This document shows positions 23,020 to 31,759 of a stretch of 35,846 nt of DNA, in pieces. Below the pieces are notes generated by a model. The model did not search any database, was not told the origin of the DNA, and saw nothing but the letters and a program-made list of their open reading frames with translations. A program made the position numbers and the translations under genes. The stretch is taken from positions 1-35,846 of the forward strand of contig CAJJAU010000058.1 in assembly GCA_905182275.1 (NCBI GenBank), written 5' to 3'. The DNA comes from a gamma proteobacterium HTCC2207 (GTDB lineage: Bacteria > Pseudomonadota > Gammaproteobacteria > Pseudomonadales > Porticoccaceae). The first letter of the stretch is position 1, and each line of letters opens with the position of its first letter.

Positions 23020-25104
23020 CTATTTTTTCGAATCCATCTGCGAAATATCAGCTACATTAATGAACAAAGTGCGTAAATCACTTAGTAGGCTCAGTCGATT
23101 ATTACGTAACGCTTGGTCATCGACCATTACCATAACCTCATTGAAGAAATCATCGATTGGATCCCGTAATGTGGCTAAGTGCTGAAGCACCCGGGTGTAG
23201 TCGCGATCTTCTAACAGCGGCACAGACAGCGATGCGAGGCCGGTTATGGACTCGGCTAGGGCCTTCTCGGCGGGTTCTACTAATAAACTAATGTTCATTG
23301 GCTCGGGCGTTTTAGTCCCAAGCTGCTTAGTGAGAATATTGGACACTCTCTTGTTTGCTGCGGCCAGATCATCGGCCTCTGCAAGTAAGGAAAAGGCAGC
23401 CACAGCATTTACGCGGGCATCAATATCCAATGGATTGCCAAGGTTGAGCGGTGCTACAGAGAGATAAATTTCAGTGGAAAAACCTTCTTCCTTGTACCAC
23501 GACTTAAATCGATCCAATATGTAAGCAAGTACTTGCTTACATATTGTTTGGAGCGCTTCATCCTCTAGCTTAAATTGGCTTGCAGAGACTTCTATCGCGG
23601 CTCGCAAATCCACATCTAGCTTACGGTCGATAATAATCCGCAAAAGGCCAAGACTGGCCCTTCTAAGAGCAAAGGGGTCGCGCGAGCCCGAAGGCTGCTG
23701 ACCAATACTGAAAATACCTACCAGGGTGTCCAATTTGTCAGCTAATGCGAGCGCCGCACCCACAGCCGTAGCAGGCACCATGTCACCGGCAAAGCGGGGC
23801 ATATACTGCTCTAAAAGTGCGTCGGCTACCTGGGGGTCTTCGCCGTCATTGAGCGCGTAGTAACGACCCATGACACCTTGAAGGTCGGTAAATTCGCCCA
23901 CCATATCAGTGACAAGGTCAGACTTACATAGCTGTCCAGCCCTGTAAGCTAACCGCGGGTCTGCTCCGGCCTCGACGGATAATCTTTTTGCCAACGTGGC
24001 TACGCGCTCTGTCTTAGCAAAAACCGAGCCCAACTTCTCCTGGAAAACCACTTTTTTGAGCTGCTCCCTGCGCTCATGGAGGCTTACCCGGGCATCGTTT
24101 TTATAGAAAAAGGCCGCATCAGCCAAACGCGGTCTAATGACACGTTCGTTACCTTCTATAACTTGCTGGGGGTCCTTACTAACGATATTAGCGACGGTAA
24201 TAAATGCTGGCATTAGCTCACTTTGACTATCTACTACATGAAAGTACTTTTGGTGCTCTTTCATAGATGAAACAAGGGCTTCGGAGGGTACCGACAAGAA
24301 GGCCTCATCAAACCTTCCAATCAGCGGCACCGGCCATTCGTTCAGCCCAGTCACCTCGTCAAGAAGCGCTTCATCGATTACTGCATTGCCGCCGACCCCT
24401 TTTGCTAGCGTAGATACACCATCCTTAATCAGTGCACGGCGTTTATCAAAACTAGCTAGGACAAACCCATCATGTAGTTGCTGTTCGTAACTATCAGGCG
24501 AGCGAATGACAATATCCCCACTGCCATGGAACCGGTGACCTTGGCTAATATTGCCAGTGGTCACACCGAGAATGTGCTCTTTACAAGTTTCACCATTAAA
24601 TAACAGAACCGCCCACTGCACGGGGCGCACGAACTCTTCCTTACTGTCGCCCCATTTCATACGTTTAGGAATCGGCAGGGCGGCTAAGGTCTGCTCAATA
24701 ATCCCGCCTAGGAGTGAAGTTGTATTTTTGCCTGTTTCAACGCGACGTGCACACAGCTTGTCTTGCTTGCCATCACTCTCAACCTTATCTGAAAGCTCTG
24801 AAACGTCTATTCCATTTTTACTAGCGAACGCCTGTGCCGCCTTAGTAGGGTTACCGTCGGCATCGAAAGCTACCTTTACAGGAGGCCCCCAAGAAACACT
24901 CTCAGTATCTGGCGTCCGAATCTCAAGAGATTTAACAATAATGGCCAAACGTCTGGGTGCAGCAAACGAATCTACTTGACCGAATGTCAGTTTGTGCTCG
25001 CCCAGACCCTTTTGCATGCCTTCAACCAAGGCATCTGAGAGGTTCATCAAGACTTTTGGCGGCAACTCTTCGGTACCTAGCTCAAACAATAAATCAGCCT
25101 TCAT
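23020..25104 (-). CDS. glyS: Glycyl-tRNA synthetase beta subunit
   Basis: This is the large subunit of the alpha2beta2 glycyl-tRNA synthetase, responsible for tRNA recognition. It is 694 residues (E. coli 689). The N-terminus [13 protein letters not shown] and internal segments such as [36 protein letters not shown] and [10 protein letters not shown] are family signatures. The start overlaps the glyQ stop by 4 bp (ATGA), giving strict translational coupling for stoichiometric production of both subunits. Confidence 0.98.
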   Translation of the reverse strand: MKADLLFELGTEELPPKVLMNLSDALVEGMQKGLGEHKLTFGQVDSFAAPRRLAIIVKSLEIRTPDTESVSWGPPVKVAFDADGNPTKAAQAFASKNGIDVSELSDKVESDGKQDKLCARRVETGKNTTSLLGGIIEQTLAALPIPKRMKWGDSKEEFVRPVQWAVLLFNGETCKEHILGVTTGNISQGHRFHGSGDIVIRSPDSYEQQLHDGFVLASFDKRRALIKDGVSTLAKGVGGNAVIDEALLDEVTGLNEWPVPLIGRFDEAFLSVPSEALVSSMKEHQKYFHVVDSQSELMPAFITVANIVSKDPQQVIEGNERVIRPRLADAAFFYKNDARVSLHERREQLKKVVFQEKLGSVFAKTERVATLAKRLSVEAGADPRLAYRAGQLCKSDLVTDMVGEFTDLQGVMGRYYALNDGEDPQVADALLEQYMPRFAGDMVPATAVGAALALADKLDTLVGIFSIGQQPSGSRDPFALRRASLGLLRIIIDRKLDVDLRAAIEVSASQFKLEDEALQTICKQVLAYILDRFKSWYKEEGFSTEIYLSVAPLNLGNPLDIDARVNAVAAFSLLAEADDLAAANKRVSNILTKQLGTKTPEPMNISLLVEPAEKALAESITGLASLSVPLLEDRDYTRVLQHLATLRDPIDDFFNEVMVMVDDQALRNNRLSLLSDLRTLFINVADISQMDSKK

Positions 25105-26051
25105 TTTGAATCTCCAGCATGTTGAGCCAATACTTCTTGAGCAATCTCTGGCGAAGCCAGCGGAAAGCCGGCAGCCATGCGTGAGTCAAAGTAGGATTGA
25201 GCGACGCCTCGAGCCAATGTTCGAACACGAAGAATATAACGCTGACGCTCAGTCACAGAGATAGCCTTCCGCGCATCTAATAAATTGAAGGCGTGTGATG
25301 CTTTCATCACCATTTCATAGGCCGGAAGAGGTAGGTTATTATCGATCAATTGACTACAGTCTTTTTCATATTGATCAAATGCGCTAAACATAAAATCAAC
25401 GTCCGCGTATTCAAAGTTATATGTCGACATTTCAATTTCATTTTGTAAAAACACGTCACCATAGCTGACATCGCCCTGCGGGCCATGTGCCCAGACCAAG
25501 TCATAAATACTGTCAACACCTTGCAAATACATAGCAATGCGCTCAAGACCATAGGTGATCTCTCCGGTCACTGGATAGCACTCAAGTCCTCCAACTTGCT
25601 GGAAATAGGTAAACTGAGACACTTCCATCCCGTTCAGCCAAACCTCCCAGCCCAGCCCCCAAGCTCCTAAAGTTGGTGACTCCCAGTTATCTTCAACAAA
25701 CCTAACATCGTGAATTAAGGTGTCTACGCCCAAAGTCCGAAGTGACCCGAGGTATAGCTCTTGGAAATCTTTCGGTGAGGGCTTCATAACCACCTGGAAC
25801 TGATAGTAGTGCTGTAATCGGTTGGGGTTCTCGCCATAGCGCCCATCGGTAGGGCGGCGGGACGGCTGAACATAAGCGGCATTCCAGTTCTCCGGTCCTA
25901 TAGAGCGTAAAAATGTCGCTGGATGAAATGTCCCTGCGCCCACCTCCATATCCAAGGGCTGCATGATTACGCAGCCGCATTTCGCCCAGTATTGTTGCAA
26001 TCTGGAGATCAGATCTTGAAAAGTCTCTGGTGGTGCAAGAAGGTCGCTCAC
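25101..26051 (-). CDS. glyQ: Glycyl-tRNA synthetase alpha subunit
   Basis: This is the catalytic class II aminoacyl-tRNA synthetase subunit that activates glycine. It is 316 residues (E. coli 303). Hallmarks are [30 protein letters not shown], the [19 protein letters not shown] block and [19 protein letters not shown]. It is the first gene of a glyQ-glyS-acyltransferase operon. A candidate -10 (TATAAT on the minus strand at 26096-26101) lies upstream. Confidence 0.98.
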   Translation of the reverse strand: MSDLLAPPETFQDLISRLQQYWAKCGCVIMQPLDMEVGAGTFHPATFLRSIGPENWNAAYVQPSRRPTDGRYGENPNRLQHYYQFQVVMKPSPKDFQELYLGSLRTLGVDTLIHDVRFVEDNWESPTLGAWGLGWEVWLNGMEVSQFTYFQQVGGLECYPVTGEITYGLERIAMYLQGVDSIYDLVWAHGPQGDVSYGDVFLQNEIEMSTYNFEYADVDFMFSAFDQYEKDCSQLIDNNLPLPAYEMVMKASHAFNLLDARKAISVTERQRYILRVRTLARGVAQSYFDSRMAAGFPLASPEIAQEVLAQHAGDSK

Positions 26052-26095
26052 GAAAATTCACTCACTGTAAAAAAAGGGTCTGCCATAGCATTGCA

Positions 26096-26101
26096 ATTAT
26101 A
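26096..26101 (-). promoter_or_regulatory. Candidate -10 element for glyQ
   Basis: A perfect TATAAT on the minus strand lies 45 bp upstream of the glyQ start. No good -35 hexamer is found at 16-18 nt spacing, so this is tentative. Confidence 0.35.
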
Positions 26102-26270
26102 AAGCCGCTCAGCGATAAAGATAGGGTCTAAGCACCCCAAAACTGACAATTAGATAACCGCGCTGATTCAGCTTTCGATATACTACTTCAGCGCTGATCG
26201 ACGCATGTGATCTGTATCGAGCAAAGTGCACTGTGAATTTAAGAATAATAACCAAAAGGACACCCTGAAC

Positions 26271-27146
26271 ATGAGGAACACTCTGATCCTCTGGTTGTTG
26301 AAACTTATCTCCTGGCTACCCCTAGGTATTGCCCGCTTAAAAGGGCTATTTTTCGGATGGCTACTCTATGCCATCAATGCTCAACCCGCGCGAATCACAA
26401 AACTCAATTTAGCGCTTTGTTATCCTGAAATGAGCACAATAGATGCCAAAAAGCTGTGCAAAAAACGAATGAAACACCTTGCTCAAACAATTTTTGAAAC
26501 GCCTAAAGTGTGGCGGAAAGGCAACCCTTGGGTCACCCAAAATATAGTTTCCATAAAGGGACTAGCGTTATTCGAGGCAGCTATTGCGGATAGCCGCGGC
26601 ACTATCCTTGTCATACCTCATCAGGGCAACTGGGAGGTGCTAGGGCTTTGGGCCGGACAGCACAAAGCCATGACGTCTCTTTATGACCCGCCAAGAATGA
26701 GGGCGCTGGAGAACTGGATTAAAACATCTCGCCAACAATCTGGAGCTACCTTAGTGCCCACAAACGTCCGCGGGGTTGCGGCGATTATCAAGGCGTTAAA
26801 ACGAGGGGAGATCACCGGTATTTTGCCTGACCAACAACCGCCCCCAGAGAGTGGCGAGTTCGCCACTCTACTTGGCGTTCAGACACGCACCATGACACTG
26901 ATCAATAAGCTCTTACTGAGATCTGGGAGTCGAGCTCTAATGTGCACTGCGCTGCGGGTGTCAGGTGGCTGGGAGCTACACTTTTTACCGGTGGGTGAAG
27001 ACCTTTACAGTGAAGACATCCAAACCAGTCTTGCCGCACTCAACCGCGGCGTCGAGGCCATTGTCGCCCTAGCGCCTGAGCAGTATCAGTGGGAATACAA
27101 ACGGTTTCGGGATCGGCCGCCGGGTGTATCTGCAGCGTACGATTAA
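26271..27146 (+). CDS. Lysophospholipid acyltransferase, LpxL/HtrB family
   Basis: This 291-residue inner-membrane acyltransferase is of the lipid A secondary-acylation family, which transfers lauroyl or myristoyl groups from acyl-ACP. The catalytic block is HQGNWE (His117, Glu122). LPDQQPP at about 185-191 and the C-terminal PEQYQWEYKRFRDRP are family hallmarks. An N-terminal hydrophobic segment (about 5-35) anchors it. The frame is open from GTG at 26226, but the ATG at 26271 has AAGGA at good spacing and begins the conserved part. Its stop overlaps the ubiC start by one base. Whether it acts on lipid A or another glycolipid cannot be decided. Confidence 0.9.
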   Translation: MRNTLILWLLKLISWLPLGIARLKGLFFGWLLYAINAQPARITKLNLALCYPEMSTIDAKKLCKKRMKHLAQTIFETPKVWRKGNPWVTQNIVSIKGLALFEAAIADSRGTILVIPHQGNWEVLGLWAGQHKAMTSLYDPPRMRALENWIKTSRQQSGATLVPTNVRGVAAIIKALKRGEITGILPDQQPPPESGEFATLLGVQTRTMTLINKLLLRSGSRALMCTALRVSGGWELHFLPVGEDLYSEDIQTSLAALNRGVEAIVALAPEQYQWEYKRFRDRPPGVSAAYD

Positions 27147-27787
27147 TGACCAGTACCCCAATAATAACCCAATCCAATATAGGGACAGCTTTGCCAATTT
27201 CTCAACCTTCCCCCATAACCAGTGCTATTCCATGGAAAGCGCTTTCTGAGTTTGACCATGAGCAAGTTCCAGCCGGCTGGCATGAATGGCTATCTGATCG
27301 TGGGTCACTCACTGCAAGGTTGGTCGATGCCAGTGAAAATAAATTTTCAGTAGAGGTACTCAATCAGTACGAGTTCGTGCCCTCTGAATCAGAAGCGGCT
27401 GCTCTAGATATGTCCACCAGTACGCCCGCGATGATTAGGGAGGTTATCTTGTGCGGCAAAGGTAAACCGTGGGTGTTCGCTCGGAGCGTCTTACCGCTAA
27501 CCACCTTGACCGGAAGATTGGTGGCGCTTCGTGAACTTGATAGCCAGCCACTAGGGGCATTACTTTTTAGTGACCCGAGTATGACACGAGCGCCCGTAGA
27601 GGCAAGTTATTCGGCCGCCTCCGCCTTTTCTGTGCCCGATACGCTATGTGCAGGCAACGCGTTTTTATGGGGCCGCAGGTCAGTTTTTTATCTCGACCAG
27701 AAGCCACTGCTGGTGAGTGAGATGTTTTTACCAAGCTTTGAGCCTTATAATAACATGCTCAGACACACACAAGACGAGCAGAAATGA
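27146..27787 (+). CDS. ubiC: Chorismate lyase (pyruvate lyase)
   Basis: The enzyme converts chorismate to 4-hydroxybenzoate and pyruvate, the first committed step of ubiquinone synthesis. It is 213 residues, longer than E. coli UbiC (165), with a roughly 30-residue unconserved N-terminus. Family segments are WLSDRGSLTARL, REVILCGKGKPWVFARSVLP, LGALLFSDP, and FLWGRRSVF followed by PLLVSEMFLP. The conserved Arg98 and Glu192 probably correspond to the E. coli active-site pair. The frame is open upstream into the preceding gene; the ATG overlapping its stop (TAATG) is the chosen start. It overlaps ubiA by 4 bp. Confidence 0.93.
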   Translation: MTSTPIITQSNIGTALPISQPSPITSAIPWKALSEFDHEQVPAGWHEWLSDRGSLTARLVDASENKFSVEVLNQYEFVPSESEAAALDMSTSTPAMIREVILCGKGKPWVFARSVLPLTTLTGRLVALRELDSQPLGALLFSDPSMTRAPVEASYSAASAFSVPDTLCAGNAFLWGRRSVFYLDQKPLLVSEMFLPSFEPYNNMLRHTQDEQK

Positions 27788-28689
27788 CAGCCTCAGGAGA
27801 ACCCAGAGCAGCCTTCGTATCCAACCGCTGGCTTCGACTTATGCGCTTGGATCGCCCTATCGGTGTATACCTACTCATGTGGCCGACTCTCTGGGCATTG
27901 TGGTTTGCCGGGGAAGGCGTTCCTTCACTGAAGAATTTGAGCATCTTCTCGCTGGGCCTAATTGTTATGCGAGCAGCTGGGTGTGTTATTAATGACTATG
28001 CTGATCGACATGTCGATGGGCTAGTTGAGCGAACCAAAGGCAGACCGTTGCCAGCTGGAGAAATTACGCCAAACCAAGCGCTTTGGTTGTGTGGAGTTTT
28101 GCTAACCACGGCATTAATTTTGGTACTGATGACAAACCCCCTAACCATAGGGCTCTCCTTTGGGGGTCTAGCGGTAACAGCGATTTATCCGTTTATGAAA
28201 CGCTTCACTCATTTACCGCAAATCGGACTTGGCGTCGCATGGGCATGGGTGGTGCCTATGGCCTTTGCTGCACAGAGAGAAGCGTTGCCGCCAGAATTAT
28301 GGCTAATATTTGTCGCTATCGTATTGTGGACCGTTGCTTTTGACACCTACTATGCAATGGTTGATCGCGACGATGATTTAAAAATTGGTGTTAAATCTAC
28401 CGCCGTATTATTTGGTCAGTACGATCTTGTGATGATTCTTATGTTACAGGCGGCAATGCTGATTCTCATGATTCTAGCCGGCCTAGAGTTTCAGCGCAGC
28501 TGGATTTATTTTTTTAGCCTGTTAGTTTCAGCCGTGTATTTCATCAACCAATTTCGCAGCGCCAGACATCGAGAGAGGCAGGCATGCTTCGCTGCGTTTC
28601 TCGATAATCACAAAGTGGGCATGATTATTTTTATGGGCATTGCGCTTGACTACCTTTTTGAGGGGATGTCTTTAGCAGCCTATTTTTAA
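27784..28689 (+). CDS. ubiA: 4-hydroxybenzoate octaprenyltransferase
   Basis: This integral-membrane prenyltransferase attaches the polyprenyl tail to 4-hydroxybenzoate made by UbiC. It is 301 residues (E. coli 290). The two Mg-diphosphate-binding aspartate motifs are present: NDYADRHVDG (70-79) and DTYYAMVDRDDD (187-198). About eight hydrophobic segments make up the rest. It is coupled to ubiC through an ATGA overlap. Its stop overlaps that of the convergent DUF938 gene by 4 bp (TTAA), so there is no room for a terminator between them. Confidence 0.97.
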   Translation: MTASGEPRAAFVSNRWLRLMRLDRPIGVYLLMWPTLWALWFAGEGVPSLKNLSIFSLGLIVMRAAGCVINDYADRHVDGLVERTKGRPLPAGEITPNQALWLCGVLLTTALILVLMTNPLTIGLSFGGLAVTAIYPFMKRFTHLPQIGLGVAWAWVVPMAFAAQREALPPELWLIFVAIVLWTVAFDTYYAMVDRDDDLKIGVKSTAVLFGQYDLVMILMLQAAMLILMILAGLEFQRSWIYFFSLLVSAVYFINQFRSARHRERQACFAAFLDNHKVGMIIFMGIALDYLFEGMSLAAYF

Positions 28690-29279
28690 GTTTTCTGCCA
28701 AACGAGCAAACGATTATTGGCGGGCATAGCGTTGTCTTCTAGCAGACTCATGCCAGCGGACAAGGCCAGCTGATCAAGGTCATTAAACTCCCGAATACCC
28801 TGATTCGGGTTACTTTCTTTTAAGCGGTAGTTGAAGGCGCGATTACTTTCTGCAGCGATAACCCCAGAATATTGCATCGGTCCGTATAGACAAAACAGGC
28901 CGCCAGCAACCAATGAGCTGGCTACCTCCCTGAACATTATCTCAACCTCAGGCCAGGCCATGATATGAGCGGTGTTGGATGAAAAGGCTGCCTCAAATTT
29001 TTTTTTGGGCCAGACGTCGCGACTGACATTTAGGGCGATCGGCACACCGATGTTATCTAAACCACTTTCATCTAACCATTGGTTAATTCCAGAATGATTT
29101 TCAATTCTGTCACTCGTTTGCCAATATAAATGAGGCAGTTGCCGGGCAAACCAAACCGCGTGTTGACCGGTGCCGCTGCCGAGTTCAAGGACCGACTCAC
29201 GGTTTGATAAAAGGCGCACTAAAATGTCACCTATTGGAGCGCGGTTATTTTCACAAGCCTGGGAGAAAGGTTTATTCAT
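28686..29279 (-). CDS. DUF938 family SAM-dependent methyltransferase-like protein
   Basis: This 197-residue protein has a Rossmann-type SAM-binding motif, VLELGSGTGQHAVWFA, at about residues 30-45. The family opening FSQACENNRAPIG and the segment AFSSNTAHIMAWPEV are typical of the DUF938/UPF0585 group. Members are conserved in proteobacteria and some eukaryotes, but substrate and function are not established. It is convergent with ubiA and lies 38 bp downstream of yaaA, so it may be transcribed with yaaA. Confidence 0.85.
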   Translation of the reverse strand: MNKPFSQACENNRAPIGDILVRLLSNRESVLELGSGTGQHAVWFARQLPHLYWQTSDRIENHSGINQWLDESGLDNIGVPIALNVSRDVWPKKKFEAAFSSNTAHIMAWPEVEIMFREVASSLVAGGLFCLYGPMQYSGVIAAESNRAFNYRLKESNPNQGIREFNDLDQLALSAGMSLLEDNAMPANNRLLVWQKT

Positions 29280-29317
29280 TTAAACGGCCCATTTCTGAGA
29301 ATGGTTGTCAACTTTAG

Positions 29318-30085
29318 CTAACCTCGCGTGAAGACCCACCTGTCACCCTCGCTCAAAGCAGAATTGAAACTATAACCATCGCTATCAAAATTTTTGATAT
29401 CTTCAACGTCTGTAATCTTGCCCTTGATAATGAATGCGGCCATTAATCCCCGCGCCTTTTTGGCAAAGAAGCTAATGATCTTGTATTTGCCGTCTTTATT
29501 GTCCATAAATATCGGCGTGACAATGCGGCCAGTAATGTTCTTTTCTTTCGCCGCTTTAAAGTACTCATTCGACGCAAGATTCACTAATACGTCCGTGGGC
29601 TTTTTCAGAAGAGCGTTTAATTCACGAGTGATAATGCCATCCCAAAACGCATAGAGGTTAGGGCCGCGTTGATTGGCAAACTTAGTGCCCATTTCAAGGC
29701 GATAGGGCTGCATTAAATCTAGCGGGCGAAGCACGCCATAGAGGCCAGATAAGATACGCAGAGTACCTTGAGCCCAGTTGAGATCCTCCTCAGTCATATT
29801 TTCCGCATCTAGCCCCTGATAGACATCACCTTTAAATGCCAATACTGCGGGCCGGGCATTATCAGTATTGAAAGGGGCCTGCCATTCCTGAAAGCGCTCG
29901 TAATTGAGCGCACCTAAAGTGTCACTCAGGCCCATCAGTGCACAGACATCTTGCGGCGAAAGTGCCTTTAACCCTTCAAGTAGCTCTTTGGAATCCTCTA
30001 AAAGTCTTGGTTGCGAATATGTCTTAACTTTGAGTGAGCTGGCATAGTCTAATTTTTTGGCCGGTGAGATAACTGTAAGCATCAT
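29318..30085 (-). CDS. yaaA: Peroxide stress protein YaaA (UPF0246/DUF328)
   Basis: This 255-residue cytoplasmic protein matches YaaA (E. coli 258), which is induced by peroxide through OxyR and limits damage from free iron by binding DNA. Family segments are [43 protein letters not shown] and [22 protein letters not shown]. Two adjacent Met codons make the exact start uncertain by one residue. No OxyR site was recognised upstream. Confidence 0.94.
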   Translation of the reverse strand: MMLTVISPAKKLDYASSLKVKTYSQPRLLEDSKELLEGLKALSPQDVCALMGLSDTLGALNYERFQEWQAPFNTDNARPAVLAFKGDVYQGLDAENMTEEDLNWAQGTLRILSGLYGVLRPLDLMQPYRLEMGTKFANQRGPNLYAFWDGIITRELNALLKKPTDVLVNLASNEYFKAAKEKNITGRIVTPIFMDNKDGKYKIISFFAKKARGLMAAFIIKGKITDVEDIKNFDSDGYSFNSALSEGDRWVFTRG

Positions 30086-30433
30086 GTCTGTATACCTGCT
30101 TTTAAAGATTGACGTTAAATAATTACAAAATTATAGCAAGCATTTTCACAACTGTTTAGTTTAAAAAAGCCAAATTTATTAAGGACACCTAAACGGTTGG
30201 GGGAAAGCCATATTTCGGAGACTAAAACTCTAGCAAAGAGAGGCTATAGCTATTTCGGTGAGGTATTTAAAGAAATTGTTCTAACTGCCGATCTGACTAG
30301 TAACAGGAAGAGATCTAACATTGTATGCAGAATTGAATTTACTCTGATATCAGGCTACAGTGCGACGGGCTGTGAATGCCTTAAAGCAAAAGTCAGAGCC
30401 CTGGCCCGCGCAACAAATTTGGAGCAACATTTT
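30086..30433. other. Gap between yaaA and the small membrane protein gene
   Basis: This 348-bp stretch holds the candidate promoter near 30109. From a TTG at 30197 a reading frame is open into the next gene, which would add 79 residues to its N-terminus. That extension has no ribosome-binding site and no recognisable motif, so it is treated as leader sequence or a gene remnant. No tRNA or other RNA was recognised. Confidence 0.4.
30109..30137 (+). promoter_or_regulatory. Candidate promoter for the small-protein/stator cluster
   Basis: TTGACG (5/6, 30109-30114), a 17-nt spacer and TATAGC (4/6, 30132-30137) point rightward in the divergent gap with yaaA. The first well-supported start downstream is at 30434, which would give a leader of roughly 290 nt. 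Confidence 0.4.
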
Positions 30434-30673
30434 ATGGGATCTGAACGACCTTACTGCGTAGTTTGTGGTCGAATACGGTTTGTTGTCGCGGCAGGCTTAC
30501 TTATTTCTGTCCTTTTCGTCACGCGCACTGAAATCGACTTTTTAAAGGGTCTCGACCTGAATGAAATTTTATTCCAGATCATCTTCGGAGCATTTTTTGT
30601 AATCTGTGTGTTCAAAGCCTATCAAGAATTCTGGAAACCCAACAAGGAAAAGCCCGATGACTCAATCGAGTAA
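30434..30673 (+). CDS. Small two-helix membrane protein with CxxC motif, unknown function
   Basis: This 79-residue protein is not recognised. It has Cys8-x-x-Cys11 at the N-terminus, two probable membrane helices (about 16-30 and 45-64) and a charged C-terminus (KPNKEKPDDSIE). The ATG at 30434 is preceded by GGAG with 9-nt spacing, which decides this start over the upstream TTG at 30197. Its end overlaps the next gene by 17 bp, so they are very likely co-transcribed. Its position before the motA-like gene suggests a link to that module, which is inference only. Confidence 0.6.
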   Translation: MGSERPYCVVCGRIRFVVAAGLLISVLFVTRTEIDFLKGLDLNEILFQIIFGAFFVICVFKAYQEFWKPNKEKPDDSIE

Positions 30674-30914
30674 TTGTTGGCAATGTAAGCACTTTAGGAT
30701 CACCCATGAGCAGTCTCGACCCTACGCATGCGGCGCCATGGGATTTAAATCGAAAGGGCTCCCATGTCACGAAGTGTCCAAAATTGATGGTAATCGCTGT
30801 CTCAGTTTTTCGCCTAAAAGCACTTTAGCAGGGAAAGGTAGTCCGAAAGTCCCTCGATTATCGCCTTTAGCGTCAATGGGAAGTCCGATAAGAAGCGTCA
30901 GCCGTTATTTGTGA
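30657..30914 (+). CDS. Small Cys-rich protein, probable zinc-binding
   Basis: This 85-residue soluble protein has cysteines at 7, 10, 25, 37 and 48 in the pattern NCWQCKHF, PYACGAMGFKSK, LPCHEV and GNRCLSF. The pattern resembles small conserved proteobacterial proteins of unknown function that have a CxxCxxF start and a GFKSK core. Cys7, Cys10, Cys25 and Cys48 could form a metal site. The C-terminal 30 residues are Ser/Pro/Lys-rich and probably disordered. AAGGA precedes the ATG at good spacing, and the start overlaps the upstream gene by 17 bp. It lies 62 bp before the motA-like gene. Confidence 0.65.
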   Translation: MTQSSNCWQCKHFRITHEQSRPYACGAMGFKSKGLPCHEVSKIDGNRCLSFSPKSTLAGKGSPKVPRLSPLASMGSPIRSVSRYL

Positions 30915-30976
30915 ATAGAAATTCTCTATCTTGCTTGTGGAGAGTAAAACGTTTTAATAAACATCATAGGTAAGAC

Positions 30977-31759
30977 ATGGATATTGCAAGTATTATTGGG
31001 CTAGCTATTTTTATTGCGGCTGTATATCTGGGGCTGTCTGATAATCCCGGGTGGGTTGATGCCTTCGTTAATCCTACATCCTTTTATATTGTTATTTTAG
31101 GAACGGTAGGTATTGTCCTCTATCGCTCAACTTTGGGCGAGTTCGCGACCATGTGGAGAGTGCTATTCGGGAAAATGTTTTGGCATAAAAGAGACAAACC
31201 AGAAGATCTTATTGATCAATTAGTAGAGTTAGCAGGGATCGCAAGAAAAGACGGCATGATTGCGCTGCAGAATGCGGAAATAAACAATCGCTTGATGGCA
31301 AAGGGAATTAGTGCACTTGTTGATGGCACAGACCCCGCTATTATTAAGTCCTCGTTGGAAAGAGATATGTATATTACGGCAAAGCGGCATGAAACTGCGC
31401 GCTCCACCATTAAATCTGCTGGGGATATTGCACCAGCAATGGGAATGATTGGCACTTTAATTGGGCTGGTAAATCTTTTAGGCAAAATGAACGAAGATCC
31501 GGAATCTATTGGACCAAGTATGTCAACGGCATTGTTGACCACTCTTTATGGGGCGGTTTTAGCCAACGCCTTATTTTTACCGGCGGCCGAGAAGCTTGAA
31601 AATTTCGCAAATGAAGAAAATCGTAATAGCCAATTGATTATTGAAGGCATTATGTTTATCCAGCGTGGGGGGAACCCTAGATTATTGGGTGATTTATTGT
31701 CAGCTTTTTTAAGTCCTAAATTAGCTAAAAAACGTGAATCAGAAGGTGCTGCGAGCTGA
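30977..31759 (+). CDS. MotA/PomA-family stator channel protein
   Basis: This 260-residue inner-membrane protein resembles PomA/MotA, the pentameric half of ion-driven rotary stators. Four membrane helices lie at about 3-20, 34-50, 150-170 and 183-203. The signature GDIAPAMGMIGTLIGLVNLL (149-168) and ALLTTLYGAVLANALFLP are close to PomA of Vibrio. The cytoplasmic loop keeps Arg90, but the position of MotA Glu98 is Gln98 and the next is Asn99, where PomA has two Glu. The C-terminus is short, unlike ZorA. It overlaps the following B-type gene by one base (TGATG). No flagellar genes are in the window, so a non-flagellar role is possible. Confidence 0.88.
   Translation: MDIASIIGLAIFIAAVYLGLSDNPGWVDAFVNPTSFYIVILGTVGIVLYRSTLGEFATMWRVLFGKMFWHKRDKPEDLIDQLVELAGIARKDGMIALQNAEINNRLMAKGISALVDGTDPAIIKSSLERDMYITAKRHETARSTIKSAGDIAPAMGMIGTLIGLVNLLGKMNEDPESIGPSMSTALLTTLYGAVLANALFLPAAEKLENFANEENRNSQLIIEGIMFIQRGGNPRLLGDLLSAFLSPKLAKKRESEGAAS

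Noticed and set aside
27231-27240. TTCCATGGAA palindrome within ubiC, considered as a parS variant
   Set aside because: It matches only the inner TTCCA/TGGAA halves, without the CG core and outer bases of parS, and lies in coding sequence.
30335-30400. Possible tRNA-like sequence before the small membrane protein
   Set aside because: No cloverleaf with T-loop consensus and acceptor pairing could be formed.
30197-30433. TTG-initiated N-terminal extension of the 79-residue membrane protein
   Set aside because: TTG without a ribosome-binding site and unremarkable composition; the ATG at 30434 has GGAG at ideal spacing. Kept only as a finding to check.
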